Shown: positions 1-9,058 of the stretch, piece by piece | Numbering within the stretch: the stretch's first letter is position 1 | How the letters are laid out: every line of letters begins with the position of its first letter | Notes under the pieces: generated by a model | The model's database searches: none | What the model was told of the DNA's origin: nothing | What the model saw: the letters and a program-made list of their open reading frames with translations, nothing else | Source: Hyphomicrobiales bacterium | GTDB taxonomy: Bacteria; Pseudomonadota; Alphaproteobacteria; Rhizobiales; Rhizobiaceae | DNA length: 64,000 nt | Reading direction: 5' to 3' | Assembly: GCA_900489925.1 (NCBI GenBank) | Contig: UEHQ01000013.1 | Location: 1 to 64,000 of the forward strand | Made by a program: the position numbers and the translations under genes

Positions 1-21
1 CCCTCCCCCTTGTGGGGAGGG
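1..21. repeat. short GC-rich palindrome at left edge
   Basis: CCCTCCCC (1-8) pairs perfectly with GGGGAGGG (14-21) around a 5-base loop. A partial repeat of the right arm follows at about 25-33. It lies just downstream of the binding-protein gene read on the minus strand. It could be a terminator stem or part of a dispersed intergenic palindrome of the kind common in rhizobia. There is no clear T tract on either side, so a terminator role is uncertain. Confidence 0.4.
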
Positions 22-68
22 TTTGGGGAGGGGAAAGCGGCACCCGCCGTGGCGGATGAAGTCCGCCT

Positions 69-1367
69 TTAAGCCGCGATGAACTCGTTCCAGCGGCGAA
101 CCATGTAGCGGTCCTCGTCCATGACGGAGTTCCAGCACGCGACATGGCCCATGCGCTCTTCGAACGAGCCGCCGTCGCGAACCGCACCGGCCTTCTCCAT
201 GACCTTGCCCTCGGGCGAAAGGATATCGCCCTTGGCGGCCTTGCCTTCGATCCAGTAGCCCCATTCGTCCTCGGTCATGAAGCCCTTGGCGGTGTCCATG
301 CAGGCCGAGTAGTAGCCCTGGCGGTTGAGGTAGCCGCCGACCCAGCCGGAAGTGTACCAGTTGATGTATTCATAGGCCGCGTCGAGCTCGGCGCCCTTGA
401 GGTGCGAGGCAAGGCCGAGACCGCCGCCCCACGAGCGATAACCCTCCTTGAGCGGCTGATACTTGCAGGCGATGCCCTTGGAGCGGACGGCGGCAACCGC
501 CGGCGACCACATGGACTGGATCACGACTTCGCCCGATGCCATCAGGTTGACCGACTCGTCGAAAGACTTCCAGAAGGCGCGGAACTGGCCGTCCTGCTTG
601 GCCTTGATCAGGAACTCGATCGTCTTGTCGATCTCTTCCTTGGTCATGTTGCCCTTGTCGGCGTATTTGATGTTGCCGAGCGCTTCCATGATCATCGCGG
701 CATCCATGATGCCGATCGACGGGATGTTGAGGATCGAGGTCTTGCCCTTGAACTTCGGGTCCATGATATCGGCCCAGGTCGAGATCTCGCGACCGACGAG
801 ATCGGGGCGAATGCCGAGCGTATCGGCATTGTAGATCGTCGGCATCATGGTGAAGAGTTCAGTTTCGCCCTTGGCGAAGGTCTTGGCATCCGCGCTCTCG
901 ACATAACCAACCGTGTGCGGCGCGGTGCCCTGCGCAATCACGCTATCCGGCTTCAGCTTGCCGTTCTTGAAGAGCGGAACGACCTTGTCGTAATACTTCA
1001 GCTTCTTCACATCCATCGGCTGGATGACGCCGGTCGGATAAACCTTCTTCAGGATCCAGTATTCGATGTCGGCGATATCGTAGCTATCGGGCTGCGTGAC
1101 GGCGCGCTGGGCAGCGGCGTCGGAATCGGTCGCCGTCATCTCGAGCGTGATGCCGAGGTCCTTCTTGCACTGCTCGGCAATGGCGTTGATGTTGGAAACG
1201 CCGGTACCGAACTGGCGAAGCGTGATGTTCGACTGCGCCCAGATCGTCGGGAAGCCGGTGATCAGGCCGGAGCCTGCGGCCGCACCAAGGGCGGCCGCGC
1301 CCGTCTTCAGCAGGCTGCGGCGGGAAATCCCCGCTGCCGTCTTGGTCGTCTTCTTTTCAGTTGTCAT
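69..1367 (-). CDS. ABC transporter periplasmic substrate-binding protein, spermidine/putrescine (PotD) type
   Basis: 432 aa. The N terminus carries a twin-arginine signal (SRRSLLK at about residues 16-22, then an Ala/Gly-rich hydrophobic stretch), so export by Tat is likely. The body resembles extracellular solute-binding proteins of the PotD/PotF group (iron/polyamine type). The ATG at 1367 is preferred over upstream in-frame codons because AAGGGGA lies 6 bases before it. The gene follows the ATPase gene on the same strand with a 31-bp gap, so the two form an operon. The permease genes are not in the window and are expected beyond the left edge. The substrate cannot be read from sequence; polyamine, opine or a small organic cation are all possible. 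Confidence 0.8.
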   Translation of the reverse strand: MTTEKKTTKTAAGISRRSLLKTGAAALGAAAGSGLITGFPTIWAQSNITLRQFGTGVSNINAIAEQCKKDLGITLEMTATDSDAAAQRAVTQPDSYDIADIEYWILKKVYPTGVIQPMDVKKLKYYDKVVPLFKNGKLKPDSVIAQGTAPHTVGYVESADAKTFAKGETELFTMMPTIYNADTLGIRPDLVGREISTWADIMDPKFKGKTSILNIPSIGIMDAAMIMEALGNIKYADKGNMTKEEIDKTIEFLIKAKQDGQFRAFWKSFDESVNLMASGEVVIQSMWSPAVAAVRSKGIACKYQPLKEGYRSWGGGLGLASHLKGAELDAAYEYINWYTSGWVGGYLNRQGYYSACMDTAKGFMTEDEWGYWIEGKAAKGDILSPEGKVMEKAGAVRDGGSFEERMGHVACWNSVMDEDRYMVRRWNEFIAA

Positions 1368-1398
1368 GTCAGTTCCCCTTCTTTTTGGCTGGTGAGGT

Positions 1399-2484
1399 TC
1401 ATGCACGGCCGAGGAGGACCGCGTCCTCCAGGGCCCAACTCAGAGACACCGCATCGCCGACCGATACGGGTTTGGCGAAGTAATCGCCGTCACTCGCGAT
1501 GACCGTGAAGTCGTCACTGCCCGCGCCGGCCACGGTGAGTTTCACCGAGGCGCCGCGATATTCGATGTTGGAGACGACGCCGTTGAAACCGAGCGTCTTG
1601 TCGGAAGCGGTATCGAGGCGCACCCGATCAGTGCGGATGCCGATATCAACGGGCTCGCCGGCAAGCCTGCCCTCGCCGCGCACCGAAAACGCCTGGCCGC
1701 CCGGCGCCTCGAGCGTCAGAACGCCATCGCCGACGGATGCGACGCGGCCTGACAGGACATTGTGGTCGCCCATGAAGCGCGCCACGAAGGCGGTCGCCGG
1801 CTCCTCGAACACCTTGCGCGGCGTCGCCGCCTGCTCGATCTTGCCGTCGTTCATGATGACGATGATATCGGCGAGCGCCATCGCCTCTTCCTGGCTGTGC
1901 GTGACATGCACGAAGGTGATGCCGAGCGTCTTCTGCAGCTTTTTGAGCTCGGCACGCATGCGGATCTTCAGGAACGGATCGAGCGCCGACAGCGGCTCGT
2001 CGAGCAGCAGCGCCTCGGGATCAGTGATCAGCGCGCGGGCAAGCGCCACGCGCTGCTGCTGGCCGCCGGAAAGCTGCGCCGGACGCCTGTTGGCATAGGC
2101 TTCCATCTGCATCAGCTTCAGCATCTCCAGCGCCTTGGCCCGCCGCTCCTCCTTCTCCACGCCCTTCATCTTCAGGCTGAAGGCGACGTTGTCGATCAGG
2201 TCGAGATGCGGGAAGAGCGCGTAGGACTGGAACATCATCGCCGTGCCACGCTTGGCCGGCGGAAAATCGGTGACGACGGTATTGCCGAGGCGGATATCGC
2301 CGGACGAAATGCTCTCGTGCCCGGCGATCATCCTGAGTGTCGAGGTCTTGCCGCAGCCCGACGGCCCCAGGAAGCAGCAATAGGAACCAGCCGGTATTTT
2401 CAGGCTGATCGCGTGCACCGCCGTGGTGGCGCCATACACCTTCGAAACGGATGCAATATCGATCTCTGCCGCTTTCGACATCAT
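1399..2484 (-). CDS. ABC transporter ATP-binding protein, PotA type
   Basis: 361 aa. It shows Walker A (GPSGCGKTS), the Q-loop (MMFQSYALFPHL), the signature LSGGQQQR, Walker B (LLLDEPLSALD) and the H-loop (VHVTHSQEEA). A C-terminal extension of about 120 residues fits a TOBE domain, as in PotA, FbpC and UgpC. The start is one of two adjacent ATG codons at 2484 and 2481; AGGGGA lies just upstream. It is the first gene of an importer operon with the binding protein at 69-1367. A GntR regulator is transcribed divergently 264 bp away and probably controls the operon. Confidence 0.88.
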   Translation of the reverse strand: MMSKAAEIDIASVSKVYGATTAVHAISLKIPAGSYCCFLGPSGCGKTSTLRMIAGHESISSGDIRLGNTVVTDFPPAKRGTAMMFQSYALFPHLDLIDNVAFSLKMKGVEKEERRAKALEMLKLMQMEAYANRRPAQLSGGQQQRVALARALITDPEALLLDEPLSALDPFLKIRMRAELKKLQKTLGITFVHVTHSQEEAMALADIIVIMNDGKIEQAATPRKVFEEPATAFVARFMGDHNVLSGRVASVGDGVLTLEAPGGQAFSVRGEGRLAGEPVDIGIRTDRVRLDTASDKTLGFNGVVSNIEYRGASVKLTVAGAGSDDFTVIASDGDYFAKPVSVGDAVSLSWALEDAVLLGRA

Positions 2485-2652
2485 GTCTTCCCCTGTTCGA
2501 GTAAGACAATGCATCTCGCGTGCCAGTTTCTATTGCGGCGCAACAACCCGTTACAAAAGCTCGAATTTCTACCGGATCAACAGCTGTGCAAAACTTGAGC
2601 TACTCAGCATCCTGCACACGAAATAGGCTTTTGTCTGCAATTAAAGCAAAGG

Positions 2653-2664
2653 ATCGTATACAAT
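2653..2664. promoter_or_regulatory. candidate operator for the divergent GntR/FCD regulator
   Basis: ATCGTATACAAT is a near-perfect palindrome centred on GTATAC, a form typical of operators of FadR/FCD-type GntR proteins. It sits in the 264-bp intergenic region between the divergent PotA-type ATPase gene and the GntR gene, about 85 bp before the latter. The assignment rests on location and shape only. Confidence 0.4.
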
Positions 2665-2748
2665 TTAGCCGCAACTTTGATCACAAAATCCGGTTAACTT
2701 TTCAACCAAAGGCGGATATCATTTGCCGGTCAAAGGGTACCAGATTTC

Positions 2749-3462
2749 ATGAATACCGCCACCAATGCCATCCAAGCGACCGATGATTCAGCCGAATCCG
2801 GCGCCCAGCAGATCCGCGATGCCATTCGCGACGCAATCGTGGAACGCCGCCTGACGCCAGGAACGAAGCTGTCGGAAAGCGATGTCGGCAATCTCTTCAA
2901 TGTCAGCCGGACATTGGCACGCGCCGCGTTGCAGGCGCTATCCTATGAAGGCTTGGTCAGCGTCGAAAAGAACCGCGGCGCCTTTGTTGCCTACCCCTCG
3001 CCGGAGGAAGCCCGCCAGATCTTTGCGGCCCGGCGGCTGATCGAGCCCGGCATTCTGCGCGAGGCCGCAGCCAGAATAACCCCCTCTGAAATCCAGCATC
3101 TGAAGCAGCTTCTGCTTGAAGAGACGCGGCTGATGGGCGAGCGCGGCCAGACCGCGCGGCGCGCCGAAATCAAGGCATCGGGCGATTTTCACCTGACGAT
3201 CGCAGCCATTTCCGGCAATGCGATCATGCAGAGGTTCATGGATGAACTGGTCGCAAGGTCTTCCCTGGTGATCGCACTCTACGGACAGTCAACGATTTCA
3301 AGCTGCGGCCATTCCGAGCATGGCGATATTGTCGCCGCCATCGAGCGCAACGACCTAGACCACGCCTGCCATCTCATGGTGCATCATATCACTCACATCG
3401 AGGCCGATCTCGACCTGCGCGAGCGAAAGAGCCAGGGGCTGAAGGAAGCTTTCGACGTCTAG
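2749..3462 (+). CDS. GntR-family transcriptional regulator (FCD/FadR subfamily)
   Basis: 237 aa. An N-terminal winged helix-turn-helix spans about residues 20-85 (IRDAIVERRLTPGTKLSESD, then a VSRTLARAALQAL recognition region). An all-helical FCD effector domain follows, with the expected metal-site histidines (DFHLTIAAISGN, HSEHGDIVAAI, MVHHITHIE). The gene is divergent from the polyamine-type ABC importer and is the likely regulator of that operon. FCD regulators usually bind organic acids or amino-acid derivatives, often through a metal ion. The ligand here is unknown. Confidence 0.85.
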   Translation: MNTATNAIQATDDSAESGAQQIRDAIRDAIVERRLTPGTKLSESDVGNLFNVSRTLARAALQALSYEGLVSVEKNRGAFVAYPSPEEARQIFAARRLIEPGILREAAARITPSEIQHLKQLLLEETRLMGERGQTARRAEIKASGDFHLTIAAISGNAIMQRFMDELVARSSLVIALYGQSTISSCGHSEHGDIVAAIERNDLDHACHLMVHHITHIEADLDLRERKSQGLKEAFDV

Positions 3463-3463
3463 G

Positions 3464-3490
3464 GCCTCGACCGGGCTTTCCGCTCGAGGC
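3464..3490. terminator. possible bidirectional terminator stem
   Basis: GCCTCGA (3464-3470) and TCGAGGC (3484-3490) form a 7-bp perfect stem with a 13-base loop, between the GntR gene and the convergent small gene at 3528-3911. No strong T run follows on either strand, so this is a weak call. Confidence 0.3.
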
Positions 3491-3527
3491 GATCGCGGCA
3501 CCGAACCGGTCGCCGCGATGCTTAGAA

Positions 3528-3911
3528 TCAACCGCGCGAGCGACGCTCGGCGGGCGCGCCGGCAACCGCGACGATATCGGGCGTTCCGGTGGCATGAAGG
3601 CGTTTACGCACGAGAACGGCCATGACGCGAGCGGCCGTGGAGAAGCTCATCTGGTCGAGCGGTCCCTCGCCTTCCCATGGTTTCGTCAGCCGCTCGGTGA
3701 CGGCGCCGACGATGTTCATGGGCACGATGTCGTCGCATTCGCGCATAGCTTCGAAGACGCGACTGATGGGAACGACCCGCCCGTCAAATGTCACGATCGG
3801 TTCAGTGAGTTCCGTATCCCATTCTTCGAACGCATAAAGCGCATCGCGAAAGAGTTCCTGAAGGGTGAACGGGGCGTGTCCGTTGTGAAGTGGCGGCAAG
3901 GCATTCGTCAT
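3528..3911 (-). CDS. conserved-looking hypothetical protein
   Basis: 127 aa, soluble, with no signal peptide or membrane segment. The ATG at 3911 is chosen because GAGGAGA lies 6 bases before it; the frame stays open further upstream but without a better site. The sequence has acidic segments (AFEEWDTELTEP) and an Arg-rich C terminus, and I recognise no domain. It is a single gene converging on the GntR regulator. Its periodic wobble-GC usage resembles the flanking real genes, which supports coding. Function unknown. Confidence 0.55.
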   Translation of the reverse strand: MTNALPPLHNGHAPFTLQELFRDALYAFEEWDTELTEPIVTFDGRVVPISRVFEAMRECDDIVPMNIVGAVTERLTKPWEGEGPLDQMSFSTAARVMAVLVRKRLHATGTPDIVAVAGAPAERRSRG

Positions 3912-4161
3912 GTCTGTCTCCTCTTGTAGGGATAGTGCCAATTCCTCCTCATCGGTCGGCATCACATTGGAGGCAGAACTCTGGCCTCCATCCGAACCGA
4001 ATAACACGATCAATGTTATAGTGTAATATCTGCGTGATAAAGCCTTTTATCCGCCCCAGCCTCGCAGCGGTGCCGATAAAAACAGTTATGCCATTGATAT
4101 TATGGACAATACTAATGGCATATTTCAGATCAACTTAAGGTGCGAAATGCCGCAACTGCCC

Positions 4162-4902
4162 TTACCGGGCGATCGAGAACGACATGTTGACGGTGATGTT
4201 GTAACTCGTCTCGCCGCCTTGAACCGGCACGGCCGAATCGGCACCCGCCTTCATCATCGCCGCGCGGAACACCGGAACAGGCTGCGGCCGCGGCCCGTCT
4301 TCCCTGATCTCGATGACGTTGCCGAGCTTGACGCCGGCAGCCTCGGCGAGAGTCCTCGCCTTTCTCATCGCATCGGCGACGGCATCTTTTCGCGCCGCTT
4401 CCATGGCGCTCTCAGGCTTGTCATTGGTAAACTGGATATCCCCGCCCTGGTTGACGCCGAGCGTCACCGACTGGTCGATGATGGCCCCGAGCTTCGAGAG
4501 ATCGCGAACCCGCACGGTCAGCGAATTGGAAACCTGGTAACCCAGCAATTCCGGCGGCTGCGGCTGCCCGTCACTGCTCTGCGGAAAACGAAACTGCGGC
4601 TGAACCGAGAAACCGGATGTCTGCATGTCGCGTTCGGCCACGCCGGCCTTTTTCAAGGCATCGAGAACGTCGCTCATCGCCTTGTTGTTTCCGTCAAGCG
4701 CCTCGCGAGCCGTCTTTTCCACTTTGACGACCGACAGGTTGAGCACCGCCATATCGGGCGCGATCGACGAGCTGCCTTCCCCGGCAACCGAAATAACGGA
4801 CGGCGGCGAATCGGCGGCCAGCGCAGGCACGCTGGCGGAAGCCGCAATCGGCAAGCCGAGCAGAAGACCGAAGGCAATCGTTTTGTTTTGCAGCAATGGC
4901 AT
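4162..4902 (-). CDS. SIMPL domain-containing periplasmic protein (DUF541)
   Basis: 246 aa. A Sec signal peptide covers about residues 1-30 (hydrophobic core FGLLLGLPIAASASV, then ALA). The mature part matches the SIMPL/DUF541 family: ISVAGEGSSSIAPDMAVLNLSV near the N terminus, then VSNSLTVRVRDLSKLGAIID in the middle. Related proteins (BP26/OMP28 of Brucella, YggE of E. coli) are periplasmic or outer-membrane-associated, form oligomeric rings and are linked to oxidative stress. GGGGAG lies 8 bases before the ATG. It is monocistronic, between the small unknown gene and the tRNA. Confidence 0.85.
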   Translation of the reverse strand: MPLLQNKTIAFGLLLGLPIAASASVPALAADSPPSVISVAGEGSSSIAPDMAVLNLSVVKVEKTAREALDGNNKAMSDVLDALKKAGVAERDMQTSGFSVQPQFRFPQSSDGQPQPPELLGYQVSNSLTVRVRDLSKLGAIIDQSVTLGVNQGGDIQFTNDKPESAMEAARKDAVADAMRKARTLAEAAGVKLGNVIEIREDGPRPQPVPVFRAAMMKAGADSAVPVQGGETSYNITVNMSFSIAR

Positions 4903-5054
4903 GTTTTCACTCCCCGATTGTGATTTACGCCCTCCCTCTTGCCGTTTGATTGTGAAGCTATTGCGGCAGTCCCTTGTGACGATTGAAGAATTGCGTTAGA
5001 GCGAAACCGCACCGGCGAACCATTGCGCCGAACGCACGACGACACCGTCGTCGC

Positions 5055-5130
5055 GGGCCTGTAGCTCAATGGTTAGAGCCGGCGGCTCATAACCGCTTGG
5101 TTGGGGGTTCGAGTCCCTCCGGGCCCACCA
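5055..5130 (+). tRNA. tRNA-Ile2 (CAU anticodon), probably lysidine-modified
   Basis: A 76-nt cloverleaf with encoded CCA at 5128-5130. The acceptor stem pairs 5055-5061 with 5120-5126. The anticodon CAT is at 5088-5090 in the loop CTCATAA, and the T loop contains GTTCGAGTC. The D-arm and anticodon arm (TTAGAGC, GGCG, CTCATAA, CGCTTGGT) are closest to the minor isoleucine tRNA ileX rather than elongator or initiator Met, so the C is probably modified to lysidine by TilS to read AUA. The AT-richer island block begins immediately after its 3' end, a classic integration position. Confidence 0.9.
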
Positions 5131-5507
5131 TCGTCCCTCTATTGCGTTGAAACGCTGAAAACCTTGTAAACTAAGGTTTGATAGCTGCTGTAGCTCCGGC
5201 GCTGCGATAATGAAACCTATAAGGCCAAACCGCGAGGTCCGGCCACGTCAGCCACAAGAGTACTTGTCACGATTTTTCGCACTGTCCCTCAGATATCCAA
5301 CATCTCTTGGGGAACCTCGCGGGAGAGGTCCGGCTCGTTTCGAAAAATACTCGATTAGGAACCGTGGACTCGGCAGAAAATAACTCGGTTGCAGCCGGCT
5401 GATACCACAGTCGCCGAAAGGCAAGCGTCACGGGCACCAGGTCAGAACCCCCAGGCGCCTACCGCGATTGAACTCACACGTCCACGTTGGATATCACCCT
5501 TACGCTT
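5131..5507. other. intergenic region after the tRNA
   Basis: No convincing gene. GAGGTCCGGC occurs twice (near 5233 and 5322) as a short direct repeat. I did not find a second copy of the tRNA 3' end here. It marks the left border of the AT-richer block. Confidence 0.4.
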
Positions 5508-7451
5508 TCAGAATATTCCGTCATACAGCTTGGAACGCACCGCGGCGGATCCAAGTGCCCATGACCCTGTCACACTCAAATGTGTGCTATTAAAATAGAG
5601 AGCTTTCCCGTCTAGGTACGGGGAGCATTCGCCGTATGGGCAGATAAGCGAATTGAAATCGTAGTACTCGACGCCCTCTATACCAGAAATCGCCCGCTTG
5701 ACTGACGCATTGACGGAAGCAATTTCGGCGGACAGATCTGCCTGCTTTGCTTGGCAATCGATCGGCAATCGGAGAGCTTTTGCAGCACAAAGCCGATCAT
5801 AGTCAGGGAACGCCACCACCTGACCCAAGACGGTTACTCGTTTTCCTGCCTTTCTTAAGGATGAAATCGTCTTCGCAAATTCGGCCAAGAAGCCCTCTTC
5901 CTCACGCGCGAAGTAGTTTGAATAAGCCGCAGATATGATGATGTGGTCATAATTCGGAAGCAGGGTTTTCGTTACGAGGTCGGCAGAGTACTGGCAATCC
6001 CGTGCTCTTCGACCGGACGAAAAGTGGCCAGCGTTTTGCAACAGCGGTGGGCAGTCGGAATGAGCAATGTTGCGAAACGATATACCATCAACTTTTGCAA
6101 GCTCGCCTAGAATACCGATGTAATGCGAGGCATTGCTGTCGCCCCAAACGAGGGTCCGCGCTGAACTTCCGTCGCCAATCACGCACTTGGTATTTTGAGT
6201 TTGTTTTGCTGAAAGGCGGGATGCTTGGCAGACGTACGAATATCGGAAGGCTTGTTTTGTCTGCTCTTCCACCAGAGCAACATTCTCCTTGTAATCTGAA
6301 GGTGCTAGCGCTGGTATAAAGCCACCAGCCTTGCTGATGACGACACCAGCAATGAGTATTGCTAGGGCCGGAGCTGCCGCCATCGTCGTGAAAGTACGTG
6401 AAAACGATTGCTGAGAGTGGCGAAACCGCTCCTCTATCAACCGGTATGATCCAATCGAGAAGCTCAGGATCGTAAGAAAAACAACAATCCCGGACACTAA
6501 GCCGATCTCGATATCCAGATAGCGCATATATGCGAGCAGCGGCCAATGCCAAAGATACATAGAGTACGACAGTTTTCCTATTTGCCGGGCGGGCCAGAGG
6601 GAAAGCAGTGATGTGAGAAATTGAGGCTTCGTCCCAGACATAAGGAGCGCAACGGCCCCCGCTGTTAGCGGTATGGCATTGATACCGGGAAATGGCGTGG
6701 TCTCGTGCAAGAAAATTGCGCTGCCCACCACGGCGCCCAAGCCCAAGAAGCCCGCTATCAGTAAGACGTTTGGCGAGGCACGTTGCACTTTCTTCGTTCG
6801 CGACAGCGAAAACGCGAGCCCGCCAGCGCAGAGTTGAAACGCACGCGATGGCAACATGTAGTAGGCTGAGGTGAAGTTATAGGTTCTTAACCCAAACTCA
6901 CCCCAAGCAACGCTGGCTACCACGATAACAATAAAACTGGGGATAGCCCAGCGAGGGCGCTTCAGGAGGACGTACAGCAAAAGTGGCCAGAGAAGGTAGA
7001 ACTGTTCCTCAACGCCCAATGACCACATATGCAGCAGCGGGATGGTTCGGCTGTCGGGGGCGAAATAGCCTGTATCCAGGAACAACGAGAAATAGATGTT
7101 GGCCGCTGAGAACGCAGTCGCGATGGCGGACTGCGAAAGCCGAACCAGATCGCCAGGTAGAAGTATGATGGCTCCCACGGCCAGCGTAGTTGCCGTGACA
7201 AAGAACATCGCAGGAGCAATTCGGCGAAGTCGACGCCGGTAGAATTCGAGAAAGTCTGCGATTGATGACAGGTTGTCCGCGTAGATCCGTTGGGTAATGA
7301 CATAACCCGATATAACGAAAAACAAATCGACGCCTACGAATCCGCCCGGAATCAAGGCCGCATTGATGTGGAATATAACAACGAACAACACTGCGATTGC
7401 TCGAAGTCCCTCGATGTCAGCGCGGAAAATGCTAGGTCGCTCTTCTGCCAA
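5508..7451 (-). CDS. membrane O-acyltransferase (OafA/YrhL type) with C-terminal SGNH domain
   Basis: 647 aa from a TTG at 7451, which has AAGGA 8 bases upstream. The frame is open to 7541, but no ATG precedes the conserved start RADIEGLRAIAVLFVVIFH. The first roughly 370 residues form an acyltransferase-3 domain with about ten membrane segments, including GVDLFFVISGYVI and MWSLGVEEQFYLLWPL. The C-terminal part is a periplasmic SGNH-hydrolase-like domain: the nucleophile block is VWGDSNASHY and the distal catalytic block is NSTHLS. Such fusions O-acetylate lipopolysaccharide or capsular sugars. Its place beside the nonulosonate genes suggests it decorates the same glycan (inference). Confidence 0.88.
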   Translation of the reverse strand: MAEERPSIFRADIEGLRAIAVLFVVIFHINAALIPGGFVGVDLFFVISGYVITQRIYADNLSSIADFLEFYRRRLRRIAPAMFFVTATTLAVGAIILLPGDLVRLSQSAIATAFSAANIYFSLFLDTGYFAPDSRTIPLLHMWSLGVEEQFYLLWPLLLYVLLKRPRWAIPSFIVIVVASVAWGEFGLRTYNFTSAYYMLPSRAFQLCAGGLAFSLSRTKKVQRASPNVLLIAGFLGLGAVVGSAIFLHETTPFPGINAIPLTAGAVALLMSGTKPQFLTSLLSLWPARQIGKLSYSMYLWHWPLLAYMRYLDIEIGLVSGIVVFLTILSFSIGSYRLIEERFRHSQQSFSRTFTTMAAAPALAILIAGVVISKAGGFIPALAPSDYKENVALVEEQTKQAFRYSYVCQASRLSAKQTQNTKCVIGDGSSARTLVWGDSNASHYIGILGELAKVDGISFRNIAHSDCPPLLQNAGHFSSGRRARDCQYSADLVTKTLLPNYDHIIISAAYSNYFAREEEGFLAEFAKTISSLRKAGKRVTVLGQVVAFPDYDRLCAAKALRLPIDCQAKQADLSAEIASVNASVKRAISGIEGVEYYDFNSLICPYGECSPYLDGKALYFNSTHLSVTGSWALGSAAVRSKLYDGIF

Positions 7452-7849
7452 TTTTCTGGTCCTTGGATGTCGGCAGCACAATGCGGCCGCGAGCAGTTCC
7501 GTCAATATTCTGCTCTCGATTATTTCGGCCACTCCCCGCAAGCGCCTTTCGGGTGTTGCGTTGCAGAGACAGAGCTAGGCTAGGCCGGCGAAAACGCGTC
7601 CTTAGTGCCTTCTTGGGTGAGCGGTTCGTGCGCAAACCGGGAGAGAGCCTGCCGGAGTAGGCCGGCTTTCTGCGAAGACATGCGTCACGCCACATCTTAT
7701 GCACCGAGGGTGCCGATCGGCCCACACATCCGGATATTAAAGAAACAAGGTCTCGTGCAGAATTGCCGATAAGAACGCCATATCATGCATCGACGAAAGC
7801 GAACAAAAGGCGCTGGCTCGGCAGCGGCAGGTCGCGGACAAGACGCGTA
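7452..7849. other. intergenic region, no supported gene
   Basis: Roughly 400 bp between the acyltransferase and the nucleotidyltransferase genes, both on the minus strand. Open frames here are short, overlap one another and lack ribosome sites. The region must contain the promoter for the acyltransferase gene, but I cannot name the boxes with confidence. Confidence 0.35.
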
Positions 7850-8923
7850 TTATTTCTTCTCTTCGTCGCGTTTGCTACTGAAAAGCGCGTGGTATTCATC
7901 GTTCGCTTTTTCAAGGTCGTCATGGCGACCGATATCTAGCCAATACTCATGAAGCGGGAATGCCGCCCTTTTCCTGTTGTCGATATTTTCGAAGAGCGAG
8001 GGCATATCAAAGTATTTTTCAGCTGGAATTAGTTGAAGCGCTTCAGGATTGATTACATAGATGCCCGCGTTGACAAAGAAATCGTATACCGGCTTTTCCG
8101 TGAAGCTTTTGATGTGTTGATGTTCGACATCGACCACGCCGTAGGGCAGTTGGTATTGATATCGATTTAATCCCATTGTTGCCAGCGCCATGTTCTCATA
8201 ATGGAACGAAAGCAATTGCCCGAAATTAGCCGAGGTGAGTATGTCCCCATTCATCACGATCAACGGATGAGTTGGCTTGAAATTCAATAGTGACAACGCT
8301 CCAGCTGTTCCCATCCGAGTGCTCTCGCGAACATAAGTTATTTCTACTCCAAACTTTGCGCCGTCCTCGAAATACTCCTCAATGACCTGGGCAAGGTGGT
8401 TGACACATAGGGTAATCGAACGGAAACCCTGCGTCTGGAACTGCTCGATGATGGTCTCCAGGATCGGTCGCCCCCCCACCGAGATCATTGGCTTTGGCAC
8501 TGTCTCGGTAACTGGTCGAAGTCGTGTTCCCAATCCACCCGCCATGATTACCACGGGGTGAAGGGCGATCGCCGGATGCTGCAGATCGTCGGCATAAACA
8601 ATGTCGACGACGACGCCGGCAGGTGTGAGGATCGGCATCTGACGCAAGCTGTGCTTTCGGAGCAGCGCTAGGATCTCTGATCGTGAGGCGGACTCAGTGG
8701 TAGTCCGCGGCGCGGAATACATGACGTCAGCAGCCATGGTATCCAGCGTCGCGCCACGCAGGATACCTCGACGGATGTCGCCATCTGTAATCGTGCCGAC
8801 GAGTTTGCCTGTTTCATCGGTTACAAGAGCGATCTCACCGCCGCTCGACTCGATGCACGACACGGCTACTGAGAGCGGCTGGTCCGCCCTAAGGCTGATT
8901 TCGGCGATCGAATGACTCTTCAT
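7850..8923 (-). CDS. CBS-domain nucleotidyltransferase, PtmE-like (legionaminic acid pathway)
   Basis: 357 aa from the ATG at 8923. Residues 1-115 are two CBS modules (LVTDETGKLVGTITDGDIRR, then LRQMPILTPAGVVVDIVYAD). A sugar-nucleotide pyrophosphorylase domain starts with the signature VVIMAGGLGTRLRPVTETVPKPM. The same CBS plus NTP-transferase layout is known in Campylobacter PtmE, which makes GDP-glucosamine for legionaminic acid. Finding it beside NeuA/B/C-type genes suggests the same role, activating a hexosamine 1-phosphate with GTP. Other sugar 1-phosphates are possible. It is divergent from the CMP-nonulosonate synthetase, with a 135-bp gap. Confidence 0.8.
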   Translation of the reverse strand: MKSHSIAEISLRADQPLSVAVSCIESSGGEIALVTDETGKLVGTITDGDIRRGILRGATLDTMAADVMYSAPRTTTESASRSEILALLRKHSLRQMPILTPAGVVVDIVYADDLQHPAIALHPVVIMAGGLGTRLRPVTETVPKPMISVGGRPILETIIEQFQTQGFRSITLCVNHLAQVIEEYFEDGAKFGVEITYVRESTRMGTAGALSLLNFKPTHPLIVMNGDILTSANFGQLLSFHYENMALATMGLNRYQYQLPYGVVDVEHQHIKSFTEKPVYDFFVNAGIYVINPEALQLIPAEKYFDMPSLFENIDNRKRAAFPLHEYWLDIGRHDDLEKANDEYHALFSSKRDEEKK

Positions 8924-9058
8924 TTGCAAACCTTGTCGATTCAGGCAGTCCGGCAACGGAGTGGCCCATTTGCCCACGAATTTCAATTGCCGATTCGCCA
9001 AGGAAGCCAAAAAGACTTGATGTTCCCAAACGGTGGATGCATACGAGCACGGTATAAC

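Noticed and set aside
144..1502. Long plus-strand open frame of about 450 codons opposite the binding-protein and ATPase genes
   Set aside because: It is the antisense shadow of genes with full domain motifs; its protein is rich in His, Arg, Asp and Leu with no recognisable fold.
5055..5130. Initiator or elongator tRNA-Met
   Set aside because: The CAU anticodon would allow it, but the arm sequences are closest to tRNA-Ile2 (ileX type), and the first acceptor pair is a normal G-C, unlike initiator tRNA.
5131..5507. Integrase or attachment-site repeat next to the tRNA
   Set aside because: No integrase-like reading frame and no second copy of the tRNA 3' end could be found by eye in this gap or near 19.8-20.2 kb.
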